Shown here: positions 10,145 through 21,332 of the stretch, one piece after another
Layout: each line of letters begins with the position of its first letter
How positions within the stretch are numbered: the first letter of the stretch is position 1
NCBI RefSeq assembly: GCF_002833405.1
Contig: NZ_CP025135.1
Coordinates: 1,469,501-1,533,500, forward strand
DNA length: 64,000 nucleotides
From: Planococcus sp. MB-3u-03
GTDB taxonomy: Bacteria > Bacillota > Bacilli > Bacillales_A > Planococcaceae
Reading direction: 5' to 3'
Notes under the pieces: generated by a model
What the model was told of the DNA's origin: nothing
Databases searched by the model: none
What the model saw: only the letters and a program-made list of their open reading frames with translations
Translations under genes and position numbers: made by a program

Positions 10145-10250
10145 GAAGACGGCGACTCCTGCGGGAAAGCGCGAGCTGAAGACCCTGGACTGAGCGTAGT
10201 GAGGGAAGCGGCTGAAGCCGTGCCCGTGGAAAGCGTCCGTCGCAATGGAC
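10145..10250. repeat. Palindromic intergenic repeat element, copy 1
   Basis: Noncoding element in the 315-base gap between dtd and the amidase gene. The ends are complementary: GACGG and CCTGCGGG on the left face CCCGTGG and CCGTC on the right. The middle holds GAGCTGAAGACCCTGG and GAGCGTAGTGAGGGAAGCGG. It shares core blocks with the element at 32649-32750 (GACTCCTG, GACCC, GCG-TAG-G, CCCG, CGGAAAGC). Its appearance is that of the GC-rich REP-like repeats scattered in Bacillales intergenic regions. It lies between two terminator hairpins. Function unknown. Confidence 0.7.
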
Positions 10251-10270
10251 ATCTGCCATTATTTCAATGC

Positions 10271-10325
10271 AAAAAAGCTGTCTGAAAAGATCGGGTTTCA
10301 TGATCTTTTCAGACAGCCTCTTTAT
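10271..10325 (-). terminator. Terminator of the amidase gene
   Basis: GCTGTCTGAAAAGATC pairs with GATCTTTTCAGACAGC (16-bp stem, 9-base loop). The A6 run at 10271-10276 is a U run on the minus-strand transcript. Confidence 0.9.
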
Positions 10326-10327
10326 AT

Positions 10328-11893
10328 TTATTCGCTTAATTCAGAATCGAAATAGCTGATAATGCCGTTGTAAAGGCCAAGTGCCGCTTGTTCGCGGAAT
10401 TGGTCGCTCGAGACGATGCGTTCTTCGTTGAAATTGCTGAGGAAGCCAAGTTCGACGAGCACCGCAGCCTGGCGATTATCCCGCAAGACGAGGTAATTGC
10501 CTTTTCTCGCGCCGCGGTCATCGAGCGTTAATTTACCGGCCAATCCTCCGTTGAGGTGCTCGGCCAATTTTTGCTGGTACGGATGCTGATAATACGAAGT
10601 GAAGCCTGAAACTGTACTGTCTTCAGTGGCATCGTAATGGATGCTGATGAAGGCGTCGGCTGCCACTTGATGGCTTTCGGCAACACGGTGGCGAAGATCG
10701 ACGTAAACATCGGATTGTCTTGTCATGACGACTTCCGCCCCTGCAGAGCGCAGGTGGTGGGACAGGATTTCCGCAGTTTTCAAGGTCAGGTCTTTTTCAT
10801 TCGTTTTCCGGACGCCCACTGTGCCGCCGTCATTGCCTCCGTGGCCCGGATCCAAGACGATCGTCAAGCCGTTCAGTGTGCCGGCTTTTCTTGCGGGTTG
10901 CTCTTTTTCGGACTCGGCTGTTTCAATGGCTTTTCCTGTGCGCACGACCCAATCGGCAATATAAGCTTGGCGGCCGTCTTCAAGCGCCACTAAATACCAT
11001 TGGCCTTCTTTGCCTGCCACCGACAGCTGCATGCCGGCATCAGCCCGCGTGACCACTTCTGAAGATGTGTTCGCTTGTGCGCGGAGATTCGTGCCGTCGG
11101 TAAGGACGGTCACTTGTTCATCCGTAGAGCTCGCTTTTTGTGCCGGCTGGTCGGACAATTCGCCGTAGAAGGCATAGACCCATCCGGTTTTGCCGTCTGC
11201 AAGTTCAAGCTGGACCCAATTGCCGTCCATGCCTTTTACGTTGAACACTTGGCCTTCTTTAACGGAAGCCTGGATTTCTGCGTTTAAACTCGGTTCGGCA
11301 CGAACATTCAGTGCGTCGACCGCGATGCGGAATGAAGAAAGTTTTTCAAGAGCTTGAGCAGTTTCTGCCGGTTCTTCGGAAGACGAGTCTTCAGGAGACG
11401 CAGCTTTCTCAGTCAAGCTTATGTACTGTGTGGAGACGAAGCCGCGGACATTGCGGAATTGCACTTCTGTCCAGTCACCGTGGCTCGCGATGACTTCCGC
11501 TTGTTCGCCGGCATTCATTTTTGACAGCACCGCAGAAGATAGATCTGCCTGCGCGCGGATGTTCAAGCTGTCGACGGACGATACGGCGGTTTGGGCTGAT
11601 GTGTCTTGTGCTTGTTCTGTATTGACGAGCCAGGAAGCGACCCAGCCTTCTGTATTGCCGTGGCGGATCTCGATCCAATCGCCGCTGCGTGAAACCTGTT
11701 GTGCTTTGTCGCCTTGTTTCATCGAGCCGATCACTTCATAGCTCAGACCCGGCCCGGTCCGGATGTTGACCGTCGAGCCAGTCGCGGACACCTCGCCGTT
11801 ATCTGCATGGGCAGAATTCGAAACGGCTAATGGGATCGTGCCAGATAAGGCTAAAATAAAAACCAGCAAGGTGAGTAATAATCGTCGTTGCAT
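10328..11893 (-). CDS. Exported N-acetylmuramoyl-L-alanine amidase with four SH3b domains (YrvJ-like)
   Basis: Cell-wall hydrolase of 521 residues that cleaves the amide bond between MurNAc and the stem peptide. A signal peptide covers residues 1-30 (RRLLLTLLVFILALSGTIPL, cleavage near AHA-D). Four bacterial SH3 repeats follow at about 35-92, 104-163, 188-247 and 258-322, each with an N-[IVL]R core; these bind the wall. The Amidase_3 domain (about 343-515) has zinc ligands in VLDPGHGGNDGG and SIHYDA, with Glu in NEKDLTL and VELGFLSN. It is transcribed against its neighbours, as is yrvJ at this position in B. subtilis. It shares the terminator side with a repeat element. Confidence 0.93.
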   Translation of the reverse strand: MQRRLLLTLLVFILALSGTIPLAVSNSAHADNGEVSATGSTVNIRTGPGLSYEVIGSMKQGDKAQQVSRSGDWIEIRHGNTEGWVASWLVNTEQAQDTSAQTAVSSVDSLNIRAQADLSSAVLSKMNAGEQAEVIASHGDWTEVQFRNVRGFVSTQYISLTEKAASPEDSSSEEPAETAQALEKLSSFRIAVDALNVRAEPSLNAEIQASVKEGQVFNVKGMDGNWVQLELADGKTGWVYAFYGELSDQPAQKASSTDEQVTVLTDGTNLRAQANTSSEVVTRADAGMQLSVAGKEGQWYLVALEDGRQAYIADWVVRTGKAIETAESEKEQPARKAGTLNGLTIVLDPGHGGNDGGTVGVRKTNEKDLTLKTAEILSHHLRSAGAEVVMTRQSDVYVDLRHRVAESHQVAADAFISIHYDATEDSTVSGFTSYYQHPYQQKLAEHLNGGLAGKLTLDDRGARKGNYLVLRDNRQAAVLVELGFLSNFNEERIVSSDQFREQAALGLYNGIISYFDSELSE

Positions 11894-11961
11894 AGCGGCC
11901 CTCCTAAATTAAGTTCATCTTCATCATAATATCAAAAAAATCAGGCAATGTATGCAAAAGC

Positions 11962-11990
11962 TTGACAAGATTTCTTCAGCTGATTAAGAT
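11962..11990 (+). promoter_or_regulatory. Putative promoter of the hisS-aspS operon
   Basis: TTGACA (11962-11967), 17 bases, then TAAGAT (11985-11990). A separate TATAAT at 12007-12012 with a poor -35 (TTAAGA) is an alternative. Either starts transcription just before the T-box leader. Confidence 0.5.
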
Positions 11991-12012
11991 TGATTTATTC
12001 TACTTATATAAT

Positions 12013-12277
12013 TTTTGCTGAAGACGGAGAAAGTAATTGCTGGCATCGACTGAAAAGAGAGGGAAAGCCCTGGGCTGAAAGCTTTCCTGCAGAGATCTGC
12101 AACGAAAAACACTCTTGAGGTTCTTTACTGAACGGCGCCCTGCGCTTAATAGGCTAAGACGGTTCCGGCCGTTATCCGGACAGAGAGGGCGCAGAAACTT
12201 GCGTCAACTAGGGTGGAACCGCGGAAGCTAATTTTTAGCTCTCGTCCCTTGCGCAAGCAAGGGGCGGGGGCTTTTTT
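12013..12277 (+). promoter_or_regulatory. T-box leader of hisS-aspS
   Basis: tRNA-sensing riboswitch. Its parts are a stem I region starting GACGGAGAAAGTAAT, a specifier region GAAAAACACTC at 12104-12114, the T-box AGGGTGGAACCGCGG at 12210-12224, and an intrinsic terminator (CTCGTCCCTTGCG with CGCAAGCAAGGGGCGGGGG, then T6) ending at 12277. Uncharged tRNA binding should favour the antiterminator and switch on both synthetase genes. The specifier register is unusual: aligned with the alaS leader it reads AAC (12108-12110), while the His codon CAC is at 12110-12112. The leader fills most of the 406-base gap before hisS. Confidence 0.93.
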
Positions 12278-12299
12278 GTATGGAAAAGGAGAGATGAAA

Positions 12300-13583
12300 A
12301 TGGGCAATATCCAAGCACCGCGCGGCACATATGATGTGCTGCCGCAAGAATCTGCCAAATGGCAGGAAGTCGAACGGACGATCAATGAATTATGCAATCT
12401 GTATCAGTACAAGGAAATCCGCACGCCGGTTTTCGAACACACGGAATTGTTCCAGCGCGGCGTCGGCGACACGACCGATATCGTCCAAAAGGAAATGTAT
12501 ACATTCCAGGACCGTGGAGACCGTTCTTTGACATTGCGCCCGGAAGGAACAGCATCCGTCGTGCGTTCATATGTAGAACACAAACTCTTCGGCCAACCTG
12601 ACCAGCCGGTGAAGCTATATTATACCGGCCCGATGTTCCGCTATGAGCGGCCGCAAGCCGGCCGCATGCGCCAGTTCGTGCAGTTCGGCGTGGAAGCAAT
12701 CGGCTCGAAAGACCCTGCCATCGACGCGGAAGTCATCGCGCTCGCCATGGACGTCTATAAATCGAGCGGGCTGAAAAGTTTGCGGCTCGTCTTGAATTCA
12801 CTTGGCGATACCGAAAGCCGCTTGGCGCATAAACAAGCGCTGATTGAACATTTCGCGCCGTCGATTGAAGAATTCTGCGGCGATTGCCAAAATCGCCTGG
12901 ACAAGAACCCGCTGCGCATTCTCGATTGCAAAGTGGACCGCGAACATCCCTTGATGGCGACGGCTCCTTCTCTTGCAGATTATTTGAACGAAGAGTCGGC
13001 TGCTTATTTCACGCAGGTTAAGGACTATTTGGACGAACTCGGCATCAGCTATGTCGTCGATCCGAACCTGGTAAGAGGGCTTGATTATTACAACCACACC
13101 GCTTTTGAAATCATGAGCGAGGCAGAAGGCTTCGGGGCAATTACGACGCTTGCAGGCGGCGGCCGCTATAACGGGCTAGTCGAAGACCTCGGCGGCCCGG
13201 AATCCCCGGGGATCGGCTTTGCGATGAGCATCGAACGCTTATTGCTCGCACTGGAAATGGAAAAAGTGGAAATCGGGCAAGACCAATCGCTTGATGCATA
13301 CGTCATCGCAATGGATGCGGCATCGAAAAAGAAAGCCGTATCTATTGTCCGCGACTTGCGCGCAAATGGCATCTCGGCGGATATGGATTTCACTGACCGC
13401 AAGATGAAAGCACAGATGAAGTCTGCCGACCGCAAAAAGGCGCGTTTTGTCATCGTCATCGGTGAATCGGAGCTCGAAAGCGGTAAAGCGGCTGTCAAAG
13501 AAATGGCGACGCGTGACCAGCAAGAAGTGCCATTCGGTGAATTGGCTGAAAACATCCAGAAAAAGAAATCATTGGAGGAATAA
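12300..13583 (+). CDS. hisS: Histidyl-tRNA synthetase
   Basis: Class II aminoacyl-tRNA synthetase that charges tRNA-His. 427 residues, normal length. Motif 2 is seen as [15 protein letters not shown] (about residue 110) and the histidine-binding motif as [13 protein letters not shown] (about 258); the C-terminal anticodon-binding domain follows. ATG 12300 is chosen over ATG 12294 because AGGAGA is eight bases upstream, and because the protein then begins [15 protein letters not shown] as in the family. aspS follows two bases after the stop, so the two form an operon under the T-box. Confidence 0.97.
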   Translation: MGNIQAPRGTYDVLPQESAKWQEVERTINELCNLYQYKEIRTPVFEHTELFQRGVGDTTDIVQKEMYTFQDRGDRSLTLRPEGTASVVRSYVEHKLFGQPDQPVKLYYTGPMFRYERPQAGRMRQFVQFGVEAIGSKDPAIDAEVIALAMDVYKSSGLKSLRLVLNSLGDTESRLAHKQALIEHFAPSIEEFCGDCQNRLDKNPLRILDCKVDREHPLMATAPSLADYLNEESAAYFTQVKDYLDELGISYVVDPNLVRGLDYYNHTAFEIMSEAEGFGAITTLAGGGRYNGLVEDLGGPESPGIGFAMSIERLLLALEMEKVEIGQDQSLDAYVIAMDAASKKKAVSIVRDLRANGISADMDFTDRKMKAQMKSADRKKARFVIVIGESELESGKAAVKEMATRDQQEVPFGELAENIQKKKSLEE

Positions 13584-13585
13584 AT

Positions 13586-15370
13586 ATGTCGAGAACACAT
13601 TATTGTGGAGAAGTGAACGAAACGGCAATCGGCCAGCGCGTATCATTGAAAGGGTGGGTCCGCAAACGCCGCGACCTCGGCGGATTGATCTTCGTCGATG
13701 TCCGCGACCGTTCAGGGATCGTCCAAGTGGTCTTCAACCCGGAAATTTCGGAAACTGCGTCAAAAATCGGGGAATCATTGCGCAATGAATTTGTTGTCCA
13801 TATTGATGGGCTTGTCGTTGAACGGGCAGAAGGCCAAGTGAACGCCGCGATGAAAACCGGCAAAATCGAAGTGCAAGTGGACAATGTAGAAATCATCAAT
13901 GCCGCGAAAAACCCGCCGTTTGCGATCGAAGACCAAACGGATGTCAGCGAAGACCTGCGCTTGAAATACCGTTATTTGGACTTGCGCCGTCCCGCGATGT
14001 TCGAAACCTTGAAAATGCGTTCGGACGTTACGAAAACGATCCGCAATTTCCTCGACAGTGAAGGGTTCTTGGATGTGGAAACACCGATTTTGACGAAATC
14101 CACTCCGGAAGGCGCGCGTGATTATTTGGTGCCAAGCCGCGTCCATGACGGCGAATTCTACGCCTTGCCGCAATCACCGCAATTGTTCAAGCAAATGCTG
14201 ATGGTTTCAGGAGTAGATAAATATTACCAAATCGCACGTTGTTTCCGCGATGAAGATTTGCGCGCTGACCGCCAGCCGGAATTTACGCAAATCGATATGG
14301 AAATGAGCTTCCAGACAATGGAAGACATCATTGAATTGAACGAACGCTTGATGATACAAGTCATGAAGGATGTCAAAGGCATCGACATCGATGCAGGATT
14401 CGAGCGCATGAGCTACCGTGATGCCATGGAACGTTTCGGTTCCGACAAACCGGATGTCCGCTTCGGCATGGAATTGACCGATGTATCGGAACTGGTGAAA
14501 GGCTCCGCGTTTAAAGTCTTTACAGGTGCCGTGGAATCTGGCGGACAAGTCAAATTGATCAACGCCAAAGCACAAGCCGCCAATTATTCACGTAAAGACA
14601 TCGATGCCCTTGGCGAATTCGCTGCCCGTTACGGAGCGAAAGGCTTGGCGTGGCTGAAAGTGGAAGAAGGCGGCGTCAAAGGGCCGATCGCTAAATTCTT
14701 CGAAGGCGAGACGGCTGACAATTTGATTGCAGCAGCAGAAGCTGAAGCAGGCGATTTGCTGTTGTTTGTCGCTGACTCCAAAACGGTCGTTGCGGACGCG
14801 CTAGGCGCCTTGCGCATGAAGCTCGGCAAAGACTTGGACTTGATCGACCAATCGATCTTCAAATTCCTGTGGATCACCGACTGGCCGCTGCTTGAATACG
14901 ACGACAAAGACGGCCGCTACTACGCGGCGCACCATCCGTTCACGATGCCGTTCGAAGAAGACCTCGACAAGTTGTCGACGGAACCGCAAAACGTCCGTGC
15001 GCAAGCATATGACCTAGTATTGAATGGCTATGAACTGGGCGGGGGATCGGCGCGGATTTACAAACGTGACATCCAGGAGAAAATGTTCGAAGTGCTTGGT
15101 TTCTCGAAAGAAGAAGCGACAGAGCAATTCGGCTTCTTGCTCGAAGCATTTGAATACGGAACGCCACCACACGGCGGCATTGCATTCGGCCTTGACCGTT
15201 TGGTGATGCTATTGGCAGGGCGCACCAACCTGCGCGACACGATCGCATTTCCGAAGACCGCTTCTGCAAGCGATATGCTGACGGAAGCGCCGAGTGCAGT
15301 ATCATCGGCCCAATTGGAAGAATTAAACCTATCGGTAACTATTCAGAATAGTGAAAAAGATTCAGAGTAA
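13586..15370 (+). CDS. aspS: Aspartyl-tRNA synthetase
   Basis: Class II synthetase charging tRNA-Asp; 594 residues, the bacterial long form with a GAD insertion. The N-terminal OB fold binds the anticodon (about 1-110). Motif 2 is [18 protein letters not shown] near residue 215, and motif 3 is [16 protein letters not shown] near 530. Whether it also charges tRNA-Asn (non-discriminating type) cannot be decided from sequence by eye. RBS GGAGG overlaps the end of hisS. Confidence 0.97.
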   Translation: MSRTHYCGEVNETAIGQRVSLKGWVRKRRDLGGLIFVDVRDRSGIVQVVFNPEISETASKIGESLRNEFVVHIDGLVVERAEGQVNAAMKTGKIEVQVDNVEIINAAKNPPFAIEDQTDVSEDLRLKYRYLDLRRPAMFETLKMRSDVTKTIRNFLDSEGFLDVETPILTKSTPEGARDYLVPSRVHDGEFYALPQSPQLFKQMLMVSGVDKYYQIARCFRDEDLRADRQPEFTQIDMEMSFQTMEDIIELNERLMIQVMKDVKGIDIDAGFERMSYRDAMERFGSDKPDVRFGMELTDVSELVKGSAFKVFTGAVESGGQVKLINAKAQAANYSRKDIDALGEFAARYGAKGLAWLKVEEGGVKGPIAKFFEGETADNLIAAAEAEAGDLLLFVADSKTVVADALGALRMKLGKDLDLIDQSIFKFLWITDWPLLEYDDKDGRYYAAHHPFTMPFEEDLDKLSTEPQNVRAQAYDLVLNGYELGGGSARIYKRDIQEKMFEVLGFSKEEATEQFGFLLEAFEYGTPPHGGIAFGLDRLVMLLAGRTNLRDTIAFPKTASASDMLTEAPSAVSSAQLEELNLSVTIQNSEKDSE

Positions 15371-15410
15371 AAGGCTTGTACATCTTTTTCGGGTATGCTA
15401 CTATACTTGT

Positions 15411-15605
15411 AGAGAGAATCCTGATGTGTACGTTTTTAGCAATTCGATTTTGACCCAACATTTTGTCGTCGGGAGACCTACATATCGCCATGGCTAACAT
15501 GCCTTAACGGGAAGTTATAAGTGGTGATGCGGTCACCCACCTGCTATAAGCGGGTTCAAACGATGCGCAACACAAAGGACGGCACGATCGGGATTCTTCT
15601 TACAT
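15411..15605 (+). ncRNA. ssrS: 6S RNA (BsrA type)
   Basis: The noncoding gap downstream of aspS and upstream of tcdA is the site of bsrA (6S-1 RNA) in B. subtilis. The ends can pair: GAATCC near 15416 with GGATTC at 15591-15596, the closing stem of a long rod-like RNA. The centre holds short helices, for example GTGATGCGGTCACC. A TATACT -10 element is at 15402-15407. Length near 195 bases fits the family. 6S RNA mimics an open promoter and sequesters sigma-A RNA polymerase. The exact ends are estimates. Confidence 0.8.
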
Positions 15606-15614
15606 AAGCAATCC

Positions 15615-15645
15615 AAATCCCTCCGGCATTTGCCGGAGGGATTTT
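15615..15645 (+). terminator. Terminator after 6S RNA
   Basis: AAATCCCTCCGGCA pairs with TGCCGGAGGGATTT, then TT. Confidence 0.85.
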
Positions 15646-15703
15646 CAATGTGTATAATCCCTAGTATCCCTATTTAATATCGAATCGGAAAGGCAGTGTG
15701 AAT

Positions 15704-16465
15704 ATGTTACATCAATTCTCAAGAAATGAACTCGCCATCGGCAAAGAAGGGATGGACCTGGTGAAAGGCTCGACGGTCGCCATTCTCGGCGTCGGCGGGG
15801 TCGGATCGTTTGCAGCCGAAGCTTGCGCAAGAAGCGGCGTCGGAAAAATCATCCTCGTCGATAAAGACGATGTCGACATCACCAACATCAACCGCCAATT
15901 GGTGGCGAATCTTTCCACGGTTGGCCAGTCCAAAGTTGAGGTCATGAAAAAGCGCATTCTGGATGTCAACGCGGACTGTGAAGTGGTAACGCTTCATATG
16001 TTCTATACAGAAGAGACCTATGAAGAATTTTTCAGCCACAAACCCGACTATGTTATCGATGCTTCGGATACGCTGATCTATAAAGTGCACCTGATCAAAG
16101 AATGCTACAGCCGCCGCATTCCGATCATCTCGAGCATGGGCGCCGCCAACAAGACGGACCCGACGCGCTTTAAAATTGCGGACATCTCGAAGACCCATAC
16201 CGATCCGTTGGCCAAAATGATTCGCAAGAAACTCAAGCAAGCGGGCATCCGCAAAGGCGTACCGGTCATCTTCTCTGACGAAAGCCCGATTGTGGTGCGT
16301 GAAGATGTCGTCGAAACCGTTGGCAAAAAAGACGCAGCGATCCGCAAAGCGCAGATGCCGCCATCTTCCAACGCGTTCACCCCATCGACTGTCGGCTTGA
16401 TCGCCGCGAGCTGGGTCGTCAACCAAATCACCAAATCAATCCATATCCAGCGCGTCAATCAATAG
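15704..16465 (+). CDS. tcdA: tRNA threonylcarbamoyladenosine dehydratase TcdA
   Basis: E1-like enzyme that cyclises t6A at position 37 of ANN-decoding tRNAs to ct6A using ATP. 253 residues. The ATP-binding Rossmann motif VAILGVGGVGSFAAEACARS is at about residues 25-44, followed by DKDDVDITNINRQ, the adenylation signature of the ThiF/MoeB/E1 family. ATG 15704 is preferred to GTG 15698 because AAAGG lies about ten bases upstream. The gene sits after 6S RNA as yrvM does in B. subtilis and converges on rarA. Confidence 0.94.
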   Translation: MLHQFSRNELAIGKEGMDLVKGSTVAILGVGGVGSFAAEACARSGVGKIILVDKDDVDITNINRQLVANLSTVGQSKVEVMKKRILDVNADCEVVTLHMFYTEETYEEFFSHKPDYVIDASDTLIYKVHLIKECYSRRIPIISSMGAANKTDPTRFKIADISKTHTDPLAKMIRKKLKQAGIRKGVPVIFSDESPIVVREDVVETVGKKDAAIRKAQMPPSSNAFTPSTVGLIAASWVVNQITKSIHIQRVNQ

Positions 16466-16472
16466 ACAATAG

Positions 16473-16513
16473 AAAAAAGGCCGGAGAATGATCACATTCT
16501 CCGGCCTTTTTTG
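16473..16513. terminator. Bidirectional terminator between tcdA and rarA
   Basis: AAAAAAGGCCGGAGAATG pairs with CATTCTCCGGCCTTTTTT; it carries A and T runs on both sides and separates convergent genes. Confidence 0.93.
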
Positions 16514-16517
16514 TGCA

Positions 16518-17801
16518 TTATTTTTTGCGGAAGCCTTTCAGTTTTTCGTAGATGCCGGCGAATTTCTTTTCTTCTCCGGCGACGACGGGCTTGTAGAATT
16601 CCGCTTTTTTCAATTCTTTCGGCAGGTAGTCCTGGTCGGCCCAGCCGCCGAACGAGCCGATCGGCGTATCATGGGGATATTTATAGCCGCGATGACCGAG
16701 TTCGGCGCTGCCCGCGTAATGGGTATCGCGCAGGTGCGGCGGGATGTCCCCGACCTGGCCTTTATTGATGGCGGCGGTGGCTGCATCGATGGCGCGGTAA
16801 GCAGAGTTGGATTTTTCCGATAGGCACATCTCCGCGACCGCTTGGGCGAGCGGGATGCGCGCTTCCGGTAACCCGAGCCGGTCCGCTGCCTGGCAAGCCG
16901 CGAGCACATGGCCGCCGACCGCCGGATTGGCAAGTCCGATGTCTTCGTAAGCCATGACGAGCAGGCGTCTCGTCACAGCGGTCAAGTCGCCGTTTTCAAG
17001 CAAATGGGCGAGGTAATACATCGCCGCATTGACGTCGCTTCCGCGTACGGATTTCTGCAAAGCCGATAACAGGTTGAAGAAGTGGGAACCTTTTTTGTCA
17101 CCGAATACGCCGACGCGTTTGATCATCTGCTCGATGATTCCGTCATCGACGAGGTATTCGCCGTCTTCTTCATCTGACGCGATGACGATCGATTCGAGCA
17201 TCGTCAAAGCTTTTCTCGCGTCACCGTTCGTCCCTTCGGCGATGCGGGTGACTTGTTCTTTGGAAATCCGAATTTTTTCGCGGCCGAGCCCGCGCTTTTC
17301 ATCCGCCAATGCGCTGTTCAATAGCTCGACAATATCGTCTTGTGTCAGCCGCTTAAGCTGCTTGATTTCGCCGCAGCGTGAGCGGATTGCTGGATTGACG
17401 TCGTGGAACGGATTTTCGGTCGTCGCGCCGATCAGCACGATCGAGCCGGATTCGACATGAGGCAACAGCGCGTCTTGCTGCAATTTATTGAAGCGGTGGA
17501 TCTCATCCAAAAACAGCAACACCTTGCCGGTCATGCGCGCCTCTTGAACGACCGATTCGACATCTTTCTTGCCGGACGTGGTCGCGTTCAGCGCGATGAA
17601 CGGCAGGTCGGACGTGCCGGCGATGGCGTGGGCGATAGAAGTCTTGCCGATGCCGGGGTCGCCATATAAGAGCATGGACGGCACGTGGCCGCTTTTGATC
17701 ATTTTATACAATGCAGTAGAGGGGCCGATGACGTCTTTTTGGCCGACGACTTCGTCAATCGTCCGCGGACGCATACGGAACGCGAGTGGTTCATTTTGCA
17801 C
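16518..17801 (-). CDS. rarA: Replication-associated recombination protein RarA (MgsA)
   Basis: AAA+ ATPase related to clamp loaders that acts at stalled replication forks. 427 residues. Walker A is YGDPGIGKTSIAHAIAG (about residue 46), Walker B is LLFLDEIHRFNKLQQ, and sensor 1 is VLIGATTENP. The C-terminal tetramerisation domain contains HVLAACQAADRLGLPEARIPL. It is on the minus strand, divergent from cymR, as in B. subtilis (yrvN). Confidence 0.95.
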   Translation of the reverse strand: MQNEPLAFRMRPRTIDEVVGQKDVIGPSTALYKMIKSGHVPSMLLYGDPGIGKTSIAHAIAGTSDLPFIALNATTSGKKDVESVVQEARMTGKVLLFLDEIHRFNKLQQDALLPHVESGSIVLIGATTENPFHDVNPAIRSRCGEIKQLKRLTQDDIVELLNSALADEKRGLGREKIRISKEQVTRIAEGTNGDARKALTMLESIVIASDEEDGEYLVDDGIIEQMIKRVGVFGDKKGSHFFNLLSALQKSVRGSDVNAAMYYLAHLLENGDLTAVTRRLLVMAYEDIGLANPAVGGHVLAACQAADRLGLPEARIPLAQAVAEMCLSEKSNSAYRAIDAATAAINKGQVGDIPPHLRDTHYAGSAELGHRGYKYPHDTPIGSFGGWADQDYLPKELKKAEFYKPVVAGEEKKFAGIYEKLKGFRKK

Positions 17802-17861
17802 GAGGAAAACTCCTTCCGTCTATTCATTCCATCAGTATAGCGAATCGGGCGCCGAAAGTCA

Positions 17862-17890
17862 TTGAAAGCCTATGTACAGTAAGATATGCT
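17862..17890 (+). promoter_or_regulatory. Putative promoter of cymR-iscS
   Basis: TTGAAA (17862-17867), 17 bases, TATGCT (17885-17890), about 50 bases before cymR. Confidence 0.5.
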
Positions 17891-17938
17891 ATACTTATTT
17901 GAAGAATTGACGATTAGGTTCCAGAGGAGTAGTTTTAG

Positions 17939-18355
17939 ATGAAAATATCAACGAAAGGCCGTTACGGCTTAACAATTATGATCGCATTAGGAAAACAATA
18001 TGGGGCAGGCCCGGTGCCGCTGCGCAAGATTGCCGCGGACAATGAGTTGTCGGAAGCCTATCTCGAACAGCTCGTGGCACCGCTGCGCAATTCGGGGCTC
18101 GTGAAAAGCGTACGCGGCGCATACGGTGGCTATATGCTGACGCGCCATCCGAAAGAGATTTCAGCTGGAGACGTCATCCGTGTGCTCGAGGGGCCGATCC
18201 AGCCGGTCGAAGGCATCGAAGACGAAAAGCAGCCCCAGCGTGAACTGTGGGGACGCATACGCGATGCCGTGAAGAACGTCTTGGACACGACGACGATCGA
18301 GGATTTGGCACAGACAGAAGAAGGCGACACCGAACATTATATGTTCTATATATAA
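17939..18355 (+). CDS. cymR: Rrf2-family transcriptional regulator CymR
   Basis: Winged-helix repressor of cysteine and sulfur metabolism genes that works with O-acetylserine thiol-lyase in B. subtilis. 138 residues. The start MKISTKGRYGLTIMIAL and helix-turn-helix region AYLEQLVAPLRNSGLVKSVR are typical, as is the wing GAYGGYMLTR. It has no cysteine cluster, so it is not an IscR-like iron-sulfur sensor. It lies 14 bases before the cysteine desulfurase gene, consistent with a cysteine-related operon. RBS AGAGGAG precedes ATG 17939. Confidence 0.93.
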   Translation: MKISTKGRYGLTIMIALGKQYGAGPVPLRKIAADNELSEAYLEQLVAPLRNSGLVKSVRGAYGGYMLTRHPKEISAGDVIRVLEGPIQPVEGIEDEKQPQRELWGRIRDAVKNVLDTTTIEDLAQTEEGDTEHYMFYI

Positions 18356-18369
18356 GGAGTTAATGAATT

Positions 18370-20632
<2,263 letters not shown>

Positions 20633-20646
20633 TGGGGGAATCGGCG

Positions 20647-21306
20647 ATGAATTATAACGAAATCGGCATCAAAGCCTTGCAAGAAGGCAGGGCGGAAGAT
20701 GCTATCCAGGCGTTCACGAACGCCATCGAACAACAGCCGGAAGACGCGCTTGGCTATATCAACTTCGGGCATGTATTGGCGTCGATGAACGAAACCGAGC
20801 GCGCTGAACGCTTTTTCCAGAAAGCCTTGACGCTCGATGAAACGTCTGCGACTGCTTATTACGGATTGGCGAATCTCTATTACAACGCGGAACGCTACGA
20901 AGAAGCGTTGAAGCTATATGAAAAAGCGATCCAAAATGGCATCGAAGGATCGGATGCCCATTATATGGTCGGCAAATGCTTCGAACGCATCGACCAGCCG
21001 AAGCTCGCTTTGCCTTATTTGCAGCGGGCTGTCGAATTGGATCCAAATGACCTGCAAGCGCGTCTCAGCTACGGCATCGCATTGGCATCGCTTGAGTTGT
21101 TTGACATGGCGGAAGAACAATTTGTTTATGCGCTTGAAATCGATGTGGATAACTCAGACGTCCATTACAACTTGGGCGTATTGTATGCCGTATCGAGCGA
21201 CCGTACCGAAGATGCCATGTACCATTTGCAGCGTGCGTACACATTGGATGATAAAAATGAAATGGCGCGCTATGCCTACGATATGATTAACGAACGATTG
21301 AATTGA
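20647..21306 (+). CDS. Tetratricopeptide repeat protein (YrrB-like)
   Basis: 219-residue protein made almost entirely of 34-residue TPR units. The first is NYNEIGIKALQEGRAEDAIQ, and later ones contain ALGYINFGHVLA, SATAYYGLANLYY and SDAHYMVGKCFER. TPR arrays bind partner proteins; no catalytic domain is present. It lies between mnmA and recD2, the position of yrrB in B. subtilis. The start at ATG 20647 follows a G-rich stretch (ATGGGGGAATCGGCG), a moderate ribosome binding site. The partner is unknown. Confidence 0.88.
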   Translation: MNYNEIGIKALQEGRAEDAIQAFTNAIEQQPEDALGYINFGHVLASMNETERAERFFQKALTLDETSATAYYGLANLYYNAERYEEALKLYEKAIQNGIEGSDAHYMVGKCFERIDQPKLALPYLQRAVELDPNDLQARLSYGIALASLELFDMAEEQFVYALEIDVDNSDVHYNLGVLYAVSSDRTEDAMYHLQRAYTLDDKNEMARYAYDMINERLN

Positions 21307-21332
21307 ACAAATGAAAGAGAGGAGACGGCCGC

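Noticed and set aside
15719..16426. 235-codon open frame antisense to tcdA
   Set aside because: It mirrors the codon pattern of tcdA, has no ribosome binding site and no recognisable domain; a shadow frame.
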